A stretch of DNA of 64,000 bases from Bog-532 sp963828445 (GTDB lineage Bacteria; Actinomycetota; Actinomycetes; Streptosporangiales; Streptosporangiaceae), in assembly GCA_963828445.1 (NCBI GenBank), contig CAWHFP010000021.1, positions 1-64,000 on the forward strand, in the 5' to 3' direction. Within the stretch, counting starts at the first letter, position 1. Every line of letters starts with the position of its first letter. Made by a program: the position numbers and the translations under genes. Positions 25,473-33,297 of the stretch are shown here, one piece after another. Below the pieces are notes generated by a model. The model worked only from the letters and a program-made list of their open reading frames with translations, was not told the origin of the DNA and searched no databases.

Positions 25473-26193
25473 AGCACGCGGCCGAAGCTGGCGAAGAAGG
25501 CGGCGGCCATGTCGTCGCCACCGTGGCCGAGCGCGGTGGCCCGGGCGAACCGGGCCCCGGCCGCCGCGGTGACGTCCATGTTCAGGCCGGCGTCCTCACC
25601 GGCGGCCACGATCAGCGCGGCGGCCTCGGCGGCCAGCCGGGTGGTGAAGTCCGGCGAGTAGTCGCCGGCCAGGATCGCGCCCGCCTTGGCCTGCAGGTAG
25701 CCACAGTCCAGGGGGCCGCCGCGGACCGCGGCCAGGAAGGCCTGGGGGTCGGTGCCGAGGCCCCGGGCGGGCCGTCTCCCGGACTCGGGTCTCGCCGTCG
25801 TCCGGGCCACGGCCAGCACCAGCAGCTGAGACCGTCGGGGCCGGGACCCGCGCGCCCACGCGCGTCCAGGTAGGTGGCGCTGCGCCCGGGCGCCGAAGAC
25901 CGGCCTGACCCGACCGTGCTGCCTGGACCCGGCTGACCGGGCGACGCCGGGGCGGGCCGCGGCCAGCACGTCGGCCGTGGCGGCGCCGTCGCTGAGCCGG
26001 GGATCCCGGCGCCGCGCACGCGGCGCGGTCCACGACCAGGGCTCCGTCGGCGTACAGCGGCTCGGCCTTGCGGCGAGTCCGGTTCCAGGCCCGCACCGGG
26101 ATGCCGGCCCGCAGCAGGCTGCGGCGCCATGCCCACGCCGATGGCGCCGGTGCCGATCAGGGCCACGGCCGGTTCCGGCTCGCTGTCGCTCAC
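25469..26193 (-). pseudogene. 6-phosphogluconate/3-hydroxyisobutyrate dehydrogenase-like gene, decayed
   Basis: Parts of one NAD(P)-binding dehydrogenase are scattered over three frames: V-A-L-I-G-T-G-A-I-G-V-G-M-A at the N-terminus, R-S-L-L-R-A-G-I-P-V-R-A-W-N-R-T in the next frame, then G-T-D-P-Q-A-F-L-A-A-V and G-G-P-L-D-C-G-Y-L-Q-A-K-A-G-A-I near the end. About 50 residues of the interdomain helix, including the catalytic Lys region, are missing (after L-L-V-L-A-V-A-R-T). The total is 725 bp, while intact genes are about 870. The stop overlaps the end of the convergent marR-like gene. Confidence 0.7.
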
Positions 26194-26265
26194 GCGCGGG
26201 AACCTAGGGCGAGCCGATCAACAGCCGATAGACGCGCTGGTCAGATGCGTGAATCCAGCGGCTTG

Positions 26266-27327
26266 CTAGGCGGGGCGCAGGCCCCGGACCACCTGGGCGT
26301 GCTCGCGCATGGTCTCGGTGCCGTCGGCGCCGGGCTGGCGGCCGAACCCGCAGTACATGGCCACGCCGAAGTCGTCCAGGTAGCGGGACGCGGTGGCGTG
26401 ACGGCGGCGCAGGCCGGCCAGCCCGTCGATGGGCAGCACGATGCCCAGGAACACCCTGGCGTCGCCGGGTTCCAGGTCGGCCAGGGGGCGGAAGAAGCTG
26501 CGGTCCTCGCTGCGCAGGTAGCGGGGGCCGGCCAGGTGCAGCCAGTCCACCGGGCGGCCGGAACTGGCCACCGCGAAGTTGGCCATCCGCACCAGCAGGC
26601 CCATGTCCCGGGCCTCGTACATCGGCCACTCGGGGAACGTCCCGTAGCAGAGGTGGTAGCCGACCAGGGTCTCCGCCGGAATCAGCCGGGTCAGCCGGGT
26701 GACCGGCCCGGCGAACCGCTCCCAGGCGCCCTCGGGAGTCCAGGCCAGCACGCCCTCCAGGTCCTGGGTCTCGTAGGCCATGTCCCACTGGATGGCCAGG
26801 TCCGCGGGCGGGATGGCCGCGGTGAGCCGGGTCAGCTCGCGGCCGACCAGGTCCTCGAAGGCGCGGGCGGCCACCGGGTAGTCGGCGGCGTAGTCGGCCT
26901 TGAACGCGTTGAGCGCGCTGGCCGGGAACGGCAGGCCGACCTGGAAACGGAGATGACCGGGAATCACGCCATCGGCCCGCAGCCGGGTGAACTCCTGGTA
27001 CCCGGCGATCGCGTCGTCGATGCGGGGCCAGGTGCCCCAGTGCAGCTCGGTGACGCCCGGCTTGATGCCGAAGACCGGGGTCTCGTAGGCGTGCCGGGGC
27101 AGGCCGGTCGGTGACTCCGTTTCCTGGACCACGACCACCCCGGGGTTCGGCCGGGCCAGCCGCTCCCGCTCGTAGCTGACCCACCCGGCCCGCGGGCCGG
27201 TTTCGCCGTCGGGCAGGGCGAAGACCAGATCCCCGAAGAACCCGGCCGCCGAACGCAGCGCGTGCTCGGTCGAGTCCGCTGGCAGGCTGCCCACCAGCAG
27301 CAATTCGCTGTCCACCCGGCGCGCCAT
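26266..27327 (-). CDS. MetE-like (cobalamin-independent methionine synthase fold) protein
   Basis: Predicted 353-residue protein of the UROD/MetE barrel superfamily. V-G-S-L-P-A-D-S near the start, L-H-W-G-T-W-P-R, and Q-V-G-L-P-F-P are typical of stand-alone MetE-like proteins. The zinc ligands H-x-C ... C of true MetE are only partly visible (Y-H-L-C-Y-G, residues 203-208, and Y-C-G-F near 325). No folate-binding N-terminal half exists. It may transfer a methyl group from an unusual donor. ATG at 27327 with GGGAGAC upstream. Confidence 0.75.
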   Translation of the reverse strand: MARRVDSELLLVGSLPADSTEHALRSAAGFFGDLVFALPDGETGPRAGWVSYERERLARPNPGVVVVQETESPTGLPRHAYETPVFGIKPGVTELHWGTWPRIDDAIAGYQEFTRLRADGVIPGHLRFQVGLPFPASALNAFKADYAADYPVAARAFEDLVGRELTRLTAAIPPADLAIQWDMAYETQDLEGVLAWTPEGAWERFAGPVTRLTRLIPAETLVGYHLCYGTFPEWPMYEARDMGLLVRMANFAVASSGRPVDWLHLAGPRYLRSEDRSFFRPLADLEPGDARVFLGIVLPIDGLAGLRRRHATASRYLDDFGVAMYCGFGRQPGADGTETMREHAQVVRGLRPA

Positions 27328-27458
27328 CGTTGTCTCCCGTCTACCGTGGTTGATCGTTCGTCCATCCTGGCACCCATGGCCACTCGGCTCACCCTTGACA
27401 CTTGTCAAGAGAATCTCGCGTAATGCTTGGCCGGCCCTTCTCAGGCGAAGATGGTGGT

Positions 27459-28340
27459 GTGACCAAGCGTGACGCCGCAAACACTCGCGGCAGACCTCCG
27501 TCCCCCAGTCTGTGGGGCGCGGAGCCCGGTACCCACCTGTGCGCGCTCTACCGGGGCGAGGCGGAGCTGGAGCAGGTCGCGGCCACGTTCGTGGCCAGCG
27601 GGCTGGCCGCCGGCGATCGGGTGTTCTACGTGGCCAGCGACCGGCCCGCGGCCACCGTCCGCACCGCCCTGGAGGCCCATCAGGTACCCGCGGGCCCGGC
27701 CGCCGCGGCCGGCCAGCTGGTCATCGAGGACTTCGCCGCGGCCTACGGTGAGCCGGGCCAGCTCGACCTCGACGAAATGGAGGCCGGGTTCCGGGCGGCC
27801 GGCCGCCGGGCCCGGGCCGACGGGTTCGGGGGCCTGCGGGTGGCCGCGGAGATGGGGGACTTCGCCCGGTCGATGGGGTCGGTCGAGCGGCTGCTGGACT
27901 GGGAACGGCGCTGCACGCCCATGCAGCGCGAGGAGGGCATCACCTCGGTCTGCCAGTACGACCAGCGCCGGTTCAGTCATCCCCAGGCGGCCGCCATCAC
28001 CCACGAGCACGCCGGGGCCGTACCGGAGTTCACCCCCGAGCCGCCGGCCTGGTTCACCATCAGCAACGCCCCCTGGGGCCTGATCGTGACCGGTGAACTC
28101 GACCTGGCCTGCCGCGCGGTGTTCGGCCGGGTCCTGCGGGCCCGCCTGGCCGCCAGCCCGTGGCTGCAACTGGACGTGGGCGGCCTGGCCTACGCCGAAG
28201 CCGGCGCCCTGGCCGTGATCTACGAGGCCGCGGCCACGCTGGTCGCGGTGGGCGGCATCATCGTGACCCGCGCCTCGGACCACCTGCTGCGCGTCATCGG
28301 CCTGGCCGGCCTGGACCATCCCCGGGTGGTCATCGACTGA
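27459..28340 (+). CDS. MEDS-STAS two-domain signalling protein
   Basis: Predicted 293-residue protein. Residues 20-170 form a MEDS domain (H-L-C-A-L-Y-R-G-E-A-E-L, G-D-R-V-F-Y-V-A-S-D-R-P, A-Y-G-E-P-G). The C-terminal 100 residues form a STAS domain with L-I-V-T-G-E-L-D-L-A. The site usually occupied by the phosphorylated Ser (D-S-x-G-L) reads Y-A-E-A-G-A-L, so it is probably not regulated by phosphorylation. MEDS proteins are linked to C1/hydrocarbon sensing and sigma-factor control. GTG at 27459 chosen; ATG at 27423 is possible. Confidence 0.8.
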   Translation: MTKRDAANTRGRPPSPSLWGAEPGTHLCALYRGEAELEQVAATFVASGLAAGDRVFYVASDRPAATVRTALEAHQVPAGPAAAAGQLVIEDFAAAYGEPGQLDLDEMEAGFRAAGRRARADGFGGLRVAAEMGDFARSMGSVERLLDWERRCTPMQREEGITSVCQYDQRRFSHPQAAAITHEHAGAVPEFTPEPPAWFTISNAPWGLIVTGELDLACRAVFGRVLRARLAASPWLQLDVGGLAYAEAGALAVIYEAAATLVAVGGIIVTRASDHLLRVIGLAGLDHPRVVID

Positions 28341-29010
28341 CCGCCCCGGGCGGCCCGGCCAGGGCCGACGTCCACAGGAACAGCAAGGTCTCCACCAGCG
28401 TGTCCTGGTCGTCGAACGGCGGGGTACCGATCGCGGCCAGGTAGTACAGCCGCTCCCCCAGCCAGGTGAGCGCGCTGGCCAGGGCGGGCACGTCCTGGCC
28501 CGCCAGCCGCTGGGCAGCGGCCGGGTCGGCGGTGAGCCGGGCCACGGTGGCGTCGGTGAAGGTCTGCATCTGCTCCAGCCACAGCGCGGTCAGCCGGGGA
28601 TCGGTCCGCCAGTTCTCCACGATGGCCCGCAGCACCGGCGCGCTGGCCCGCCACAGCTCGGCCCCGGCGGTGATCCCGGCCCGCAGGGCGGCGGCCTGGT
28701 CCTGCGGCCCGGCCAGCCACGGGGCCGCGGCCTGGTGCCCGTGCGACACCGCCCGGCGCACCAGCTCGGCCAGGACATCGTGCTTGCTGTCGAAGTAGAA
28801 GTAGAAGCTCCCCCGCGACACCCCGGCCGCGGCCAGGATCTCGCTCACGGCCAGGTCGGCAAAGGACCGCTCGGCCAGCAGGCGCTCGGTGGCGGCCAGG
28901 ATGTTCTCGCGCAGCCCCGGCTGGCCGCCGGGGCCCGCGGCCCGGCTGGCCGGGGCGGCCTCGCGGCGGCCCAGCGAACGGCGAGCCTCGCCCCCGGGAC
29001 GTCCTGACAC
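28330..29010 (-). CDS. TetR family transcriptional repressor
   Basis: Predicted 226-residue regulator. The HTH is residues 34-80 (L-R-E-N-I-L-A-A-T-E-R-L-L, then I-L-A-A-A-G-V-S-R-G-S-F-Y-F-Y-F). The rest is the helical ligand-binding domain. The GTG at 29010 is chosen because longer in-frame starts would run into the operator; the mRNA may be leaderless or nearly so. Divergent from the VOC gene, with a perfect palindromic operator between them. Its stop overlaps that of the convergent MEDS-STAS gene. Confidence 0.9.
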   Translation of the reverse strand: MSGRPGGEARRSLGRREAAPASRAAGPGGQPGLRENILAATERLLAERSFADLAVSEILAAAGVSRGSFYFYFDSKHDVLAELVRRAVSHGHQAAAPWLAGPQDQAAALRAGITAGAELWRASAPVLRAIVENWRTDPRLTALWLEQMQTFTDATVARLTADPAAAQRLAGQDVPALASALTWLGERLYYLAAIGTPPFDDQDTLVETLLFLWTSALAGPPGAVSR

Positions 29011-29034
29011 GGGTCGCGAGCCTAGCAGTTTTAA

Positions 29035-29066
29035 TGTATAGACGATACGTCTATACAGATTGTATA
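29035..29066. promoter_or_regulatory. Two overlapping TetR operators
   Basis: TGTATAGACG-ATA-CGTCTATACA (29035-29057) is a perfect 10+3+10 palindrome. TATACA-GAT-TGTATA (29052-29066) overlaps it and is a second perfect 6+3+6 dyad. They fill the space between the divergent starts and should control both genes. Confidence 0.8.
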
Positions 29067-29074
29067 GTCCGGGC

Positions 29075-29512
29075 ATGACGTCGCTGACCTTTCATTTCGT
29101 GACCCGAGATCCAGCCGCGGCCGCGACCTGGTACACGGCCGTGCTGGGCGCCGAGGAGACCAGCCGCATCACGCTGCCCGGCGGCCAGATCCTGACCATC
29201 GAGCTGCGGCTGGGCGACAGCACCCTGGCGCTCAGCGACGAGTTCCCGGACCTGGGCATCGTGTCCCCGCTGACCCTGGGCGGGACCTACGGCGCGCTGC
29301 ACCTGGCCGTGGCCGACGCCGAGGCGACCTGGCAGCGGGCCCTGAACGCCGGCGCCACCGAGTTCGAGCCGCTGCACGACGCGTTCTGGGGCGATCGCAC
29401 CGGCCAGTTCATCGACCCCTTCGGCCACCGCTGGGCCGTGGACCAGCACCTGCGGGACGTGCCCCACGAGGAAGTGGAAAGGCTGGCCGCGGCGGCGTTC
29501 GGGGCGTCGTGA
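29075..29512 (+). CDS. VOC family (glyoxalase-like) protein
   Basis: Predicted 145-residue vicinal-oxygen-chelate protein. Two beta-alpha-beta-beta-beta modules are visible: H-F-V-T-R-D-P-A-A-A-A-T-W-Y near the start and H-L-A-V-A-D-A-E-A-T-W-Q-R-A in the middle, with D-P-F-G-H-R-W near the end. Similar to PhnB-type proteins without catalytic metal set fully conserved. Divergent from a TetR regulator whose operator lies 10 bp from the ATG. Confidence 0.85.
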   Translation: MTSLTFHFVTRDPAAAATWYTAVLGAEETSRITLPGGQILTIELRLGDSTLALSDEFPDLGIVSPLTLGGTYGALHLAVADAEATWQRALNAGATEFEPLHDAFWGDRTGQFIDPFGHRWAVDQHLRDVPHEEVERLAAAAFGAS

Positions 29513-29673
29513 AATTGCTGACGCCGGGCCAGATCGAGCCCTCGCCGTCTCATGGGCCCCGACGATATATTTTGCGAAACGCCGGATAGCAACCTTTTGA
29601 CGCAATCAGAAACAACTTGCCGCATTCCCCGGCCGTATTCGTGGCCTGCTGCCGGGCCAGAAGTACGGGACCG

Positions 29674-29907
29674 CTAACCGGGCAAATCAGGAAACCTGAC
29701 CGGGAAATCCGGGAACTGCTTGATATCGATCAGTTCCAGGCCCAGGGCGCGCACCTGGTCCAGCAGGGCATGAAGGGTGGGCTGGTCGAGCCGGGCGGAA
29801 ATGACCGTCGCGGTGGGTTCGACGTCGATATCCGCGTCGGCGAACGCGTCACGAGCGGCGGGACCCAGCGATCCGACCACTCTGATCTCGTAGGCATGCG
29901 TTGCCAT
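29674..29907 (-). CDS. Small alpha/beta protein, paralogue A
   Basis: Predicted 77-residue protein of a family I know only from actinobacteria near LuxR ATPases. The blocks are Y-E-I-R-V-V-G-S-L-G (strand), V-I-S-A-R-L-D-Q-P-T-L-H-A-L-L (strand plus helix) and L-G-L-E-L-I-D-I (strand). The fold looks like a small beta-alpha-beta domain. No function is known. It is the second of two tandem paralogues divergent from the LuxR ATPase. Confidence 0.65.
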   Translation of the reverse strand: MATHAYEIRVVGSLGPAARDAFADADIDVEPTATVISARLDQPTLHALLDQVRALGLELIDIKQFPDFPVRFPDLPG

Positions 29908-30160
29908 CGGGCCCTCCTTCTGAAGGCAGGCGCTCGCGCCACCGGGCCGGATCGAGGCTGGGAAAACTCCGGGCCCGGCGTGCGTCGACCAGCTCGAGGT
30001 GCAGCGATCTGATGCGCTCAAGGACGCCATGCAGCCCCGCCTGATCCAGTTCTCCCCCGATCACGGTGACGCCACCGCGGGTGCTCACGCTCAGGCCGCC
30101 GAACATGGCCGCCGCAGCCGCTTCATCGAGGTGACCCGCTATACGGATCTCATAGCGCAT
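29849..30160 (-). CDS. Small alpha/beta protein, paralogue B
   Basis: Predicted 103-residue protein with the same core as paralogue A: Y-E-I-R-I-A-G-H-L-D, V-I-G-G-E-L-D-Q-A-G-L-H-G-V-L and L-H-L-E-L-V-D-A. It has a 30-residue C-terminal extension with no match in A. Its stop overlaps the start of A by 59 bp, which is unusually long and may mean that a frameshift or lost stop extended it. ATG at 30160. Divergent from the LuxR ATPase at 30396, so it may act in the same pathway. Confidence 0.6.
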   Translation of the reverse strand: MRYEIRIAGHLDEAAAAAMFGGLSVSTRGGVTVIGGELDQAGLHGVLERIRSLHLELVDARRARSFPSLDPARWRERLPSEGGPDGNACLRDQSGRIAGSRRS

Positions 30161-30297
30161 GGACCAACCCAAGCTTCGGAATCTCTGGTTCTTTATGCCA
30201 AGGGTTTACCTCAACGGCGCGGGCCACCTCCTTCCTTACGGGTGGCTGGGCAGACTTCGGCGACGAAAACGGCTCCGCAGCGGCCGGCGGGGCCAAT

Positions 30298-30336
30298 TTG
30301 CCGCAATCAGGCGTTCATCGCTGTTGGATGCGGCAA
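30298..30336. promoter_or_regulatory. Inverted TTGCCGCA repeat upstream of the LuxR ATPase
   Basis: TTGCCGCA (30298-30305) and TGCGGCAA (30329-30336) form an exact dyad with a 23-bp spacer, 60 bp before the LuxR start. A third copy (TTGCCGCA, 29617-29624) lies beyond the small-protein pair. The set looks like binding sites for the regulator itself, bracketing its divergent small-protein partners. Confidence 0.45.
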
Positions 30337-30395
30337 TGGCCTGGTGTTAAAGTCCGAAAGCGAGATCACGGTGCCTCAGGCTGGGAGGGACCTCG

Positions 30396-33017
30396 ATGTC
30401 GTGTCGACGGGCGGACGCACGACTCGTGGTGCCTGCCGTCCCGCCCCGGCACATCTCGCGGACTCGCCTGCTGGCCGAGCTCGACAACGCCGCGGCCAGA
30501 CCGCTCGTCCTGGTGGCGGCGGGACCAGGAGCCGGGAAGACCGTCCTGCTGTCGGAATGGGTGCTGCGCACCAAGGCCCCCGTGGCCTGGATCACCGTCA
30601 CGCCCGCGGATACCGAGCCGGAGCGGTTCTGGCGGTTGCTGCGGACGGCCCTGCAGGCCTGCTGCGGACAGCTGGGGCAGGCGCTGCCCGCGGTGACACC
30701 GCACGGAGACACCATCGAGCGAGTCCAGGCGCTGCTCGACAGCGTGCCGGTGCCGGTGCCGGTGCCGCCCGTCCTGATCATCGATGAGGCACACCTGCTG
30801 ACCCATCCGGACATCCTGGCCGACCTCGACACGCTGATCCGCAGCGGTCTCCCGCCGCGGGTGCGGCTGATCCTGGCCGCCCGCAGCGACCCGCTGCTGC
30901 CCCTGCACCGGTACCGGCTGGCCGGGCAGATGGGTGAACTGCGGGCCAGGCAGCTGGCGATGACCCGCGCCGAAACACAGGAACTGCTCGCTACGCACGG
31001 CGTCGTGCTGACCAAGGACGACCTCGACCTGCTCATGGCCCGGACCGAGGGCTGGGCGGCTGGGACCAGGCTTTCCGCGATGCGGATGGAGAACACCGAG
31101 TACCCGGATCTGTTCGTGTCCGAGCTGGCGCTCGGCCAGGGAAGCATCGGTGAATACCTGATCGCCGAGGTGCTCAATCACCAGCCCGAGCCCGTGCGCA
31201 GGGTGCTGACCGAGACCAGCCTGTTCGACGAGGTGACCGGCCCGTTGTCCGATGCGGTGACCGGGATGCAGGGGTGTGCCGAGATCCTCTCCGGGCTGGC
31301 CGCCAGCAACTCGTTCGTCATCCCCGTGGACCCCACGCGAACCCGCTTCCGCTACCACCAGCTACTCCGCGAGGTGCTGCGCCACAGCCTGCACCGGTAC
31401 GAGCCCGGACTGGCCCCCGAACTGATGCGCCGGGCGGCGGTCCACTTCCAGCTCAGCGGGGATCCCGGCCAGGCCCTGAGCTGGGCCGCGAAGGCCGGCG
31501 ACGGGCCGTACGCGGCCCTGTTGCTCATCCAGGGCGGCCTCGCGCACGCGTTCGTGCACGGTGAAGACCTGTCCGGCCTGGGGCTGAACCGGTGGCGACC
31601 GCCAGCTCCGGGCACCGAGGACACGGAGCAGGCCCGCCGGTCGGCCATCGCGAGCTTGGCGATCGCCGCGGTCACGGGCGGCCCCGCATCCGCGCCCGGC
31701 CAGGTCCAGGTGGCCGACGGCTCGCTCCCGGCCCCGTCGGCCCGCCGGCACCTGATCGTCACCGCCGATCTCGCCCGGCTCGTCCTGGGCGTGAAAGCAG
31801 GCGACGAAAAGGCGGTCACCGTCGCGGCCGGGCGTCTGCTCGGGCACGAGACCGATGTCCTGGAAGGCCTGATGCCGGGCCTGTCAGCCGCCATCCTGCT
31901 GGCGCAGGCGGGCATCCTTTTCTGGCATGGGCGCATCGATGAGGCCCGGGCGCTGCTGACGTCGGCGGAGACCGGGCCGCAGGCACCACCGGTGGTCGAG
32001 CTGAAGGCGGCCGCCCTGACCGCGTTGATCGACAGCCTTCAGTCACGGCCGCGTCACGCCCTGGACGCCGACCGTCGCGCGCACGCCCTGCTGCACAAGC
32101 ACGGCGATCTCAGCGTTCACCCGGCGCTCGAGATGGCGACCGCAACCCGCCTGCTGATGGCCGCTGACCTGGCCGGCGCGGCCCGGGCGCTGCAGCGGGC
32201 CCAGATAGGCAATGCCGTCGACGGCGACCCTGGCCTGGTCGCGGCGCGGGACATCGGCCGGGCGACGTTGCTGCTCGCGAGCGGAAAGGTGAACGAGGCG
32301 CGCGCGGTCGCCCACGCCATGTCCGCGGGCACGGACCTGCCACTCCCGAGGGCGCTGCGCGAGACCCTTCTCGCCGACGCCGAGACCACGCTCGGACGGC
32401 CGAACACCGCGCTGGATCTGCTGCGCGGCGGCCACGGCAGCGACATCGCCATCCTCACCGCGCTGCCGCGCGCGCGGGCGTACCTGTCCCTGCACGACCT
32501 GCGCAACGCGGAGACCTGCGTACGTTCCGCGCTGACCGCGGTCAGCCCGCTGATCAGCCGGTACTCGCTGGTCGAGGCGATGCTCTGCGCCGCGCGGATC
32601 GCCATGCTGAACGGCGACGCGGGGAGCGCGCTGGGGACGATAACGGGGGCTATGGAGCTCGCGCAGGACGACATCGTCCTGCCCTTCCTCGCGGCCCGGG
32701 AACTTTTCGCTTCGCTGCTCGCCCGCCACCCCGCCGTGGCCGCCGGCTGGCCCGGGCCGGCGGGCGGGCCGATGACCACGACCACGACCACGGACGGCGG
32801 GGGGCGGCCGGGCATCGGTTTCGCCGATCCGCTCACCGAACGGGAGCAGGCGGTCCTGCGGTTTCTCAGTACCAGCCTGTCGAATACGGAGATCGCCGAC
32901 GAGATGTGCCTGTCGGCCAACACCGTCAAGTCGCACCTGGCCGCGATCTACCGCAAGCTCGCGGTCAGCAGGCGGAAGGATGCCGTCCTGCGGGCGCGGG
33001 AACTCGAGCTGCTTTGA
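30396..33017 (+). CDS. MalT-like ATPase regulator with LuxR-type HTH
   Basis: Predicted 873-residue STAND-type regulator. Walker A is GPGAGKT at 43-49; L-I-I-D-E-A-H-L-L near 130 is Walker B; R-L-I-L-A-A-R-S-D-P-L the sensor strand. A winged helix and TPR-like repeats fill residues 220-790. The LuxR HTH starts at D-P-L-T-E-R-E-Q-A-V-L (about 811) and contains N-T-E-I-A-D-E-M-C-L-S-A-N-T-V-K-S-H. The ATG at 30396 is preceded by GGGAGGGACCTCG. A V-P-V-P-V-P repeat lies before Walker B. Such regulators switch on when a ligand binds the TPR region; the ligand is unknown here. Confidence 0.93.
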   Translation: MSCRRADARLVVPAVPPRHISRTRLLAELDNAAARPLVLVAAGPGAGKTVLLSEWVLRTKAPVAWITVTPADTEPERFWRLLRTALQACCGQLGQALPAVTPHGDTIERVQALLDSVPVPVPVPPVLIIDEAHLLTHPDILADLDTLIRSGLPPRVRLILAARSDPLLPLHRYRLAGQMGELRARQLAMTRAETQELLATHGVVLTKDDLDLLMARTEGWAAGTRLSAMRMENTEYPDLFVSELALGQGSIGEYLIAEVLNHQPEPVRRVLTETSLFDEVTGPLSDAVTGMQGCAEILSGLAASNSFVIPVDPTRTRFRYHQLLREVLRHSLHRYEPGLAPELMRRAAVHFQLSGDPGQALSWAAKAGDGPYAALLLIQGGLAHAFVHGEDLSGLGLNRWRPPAPGTEDTEQARRSAIASLAIAAVTGGPASAPGQVQVADGSLPAPSARRHLIVTADLARLVLGVKAGDEKAVTVAAGRLLGHETDVLEGLMPGLSAAILLAQAGILFWHGRIDEARALLTSAETGPQAPPVVELKAAALTALIDSLQSRPRHALDADRRAHALLHKHGDLSVHPALEMATATRLLMAADLAGAARALQRAQIGNAVDGDPGLVAARDIGRATLLLASGKVNEARAVAHAMSAGTDLPLPRALRETLLADAETTLGRPNTALDLLRGGHGSDIAILTALPRARAYLSLHDLRNAETCVRSALTAVSPLISRYSLVEAMLCAARIAMLNGDAGSALGTITGAMELAQDDIVLPFLAARELFASLLARHPAVAAGWPGPAGGPMTTTTTTDGGGRPGIGFADPLTEREQAVLRFLSTSLSNTEIADEMCLSANTVKSHLAAIYRKLAVSRRKDAVLRARELELL

Positions 33018-33159
33018 CCCGGCTGACCGCATTCACCTTCGAAGGGTGATGCGCGCGGCCGAGGTGCACACCAGGGTCAACCTGGACGGCGGCCCTCCCC
33101 GCGAGTCGCCCGGCGGCAAATTGCCCGCGCCGCTGTCCGGCCGACCAAGGGAGAAGTCC

Positions 33160-33243
33160 ATGGCCACGCTGACCGCCTGGAAGTTCGCCACGCCGCACGG
33201 CGCGGAAGCCAAGCTTCGAGAGGCCTTCGGTCTGGAGGCATGA
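33160..33243 (+). pseudogene. N-terminal remnant of a DUF1269 membrane protein
   Basis: M-A-T-L-T-A-W-K-F-A-T-P-H-G-A-E-A-K-L matches the first residues of DUF1269 proteins (M-A-T-L-T-x-W-K-F-x-T-x-x-G-A-E). The frame stops after 27 residues, while the family is about 170. The stop is followed in the same frame by the region leading into DUF2252. I see nothing else in this roughly 280-bp gap between the LuxR and DUF2252 genes. Confidence 0.55.
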
Positions 33244-33297
33244 CCGCTATCCCGGCACCAGCCCCGGCCCGGCTTCGCGCCGGTCAGCCTGCCCGAC

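Noticed and set aside
30748..30765. GTGCCG triplet repeat (V-P-V-P-V-P) in the LuxR ATPase
   Set aside because: Lies inside an intact coding frame and is a normal low-complexity linker, not a regulatory repeat.
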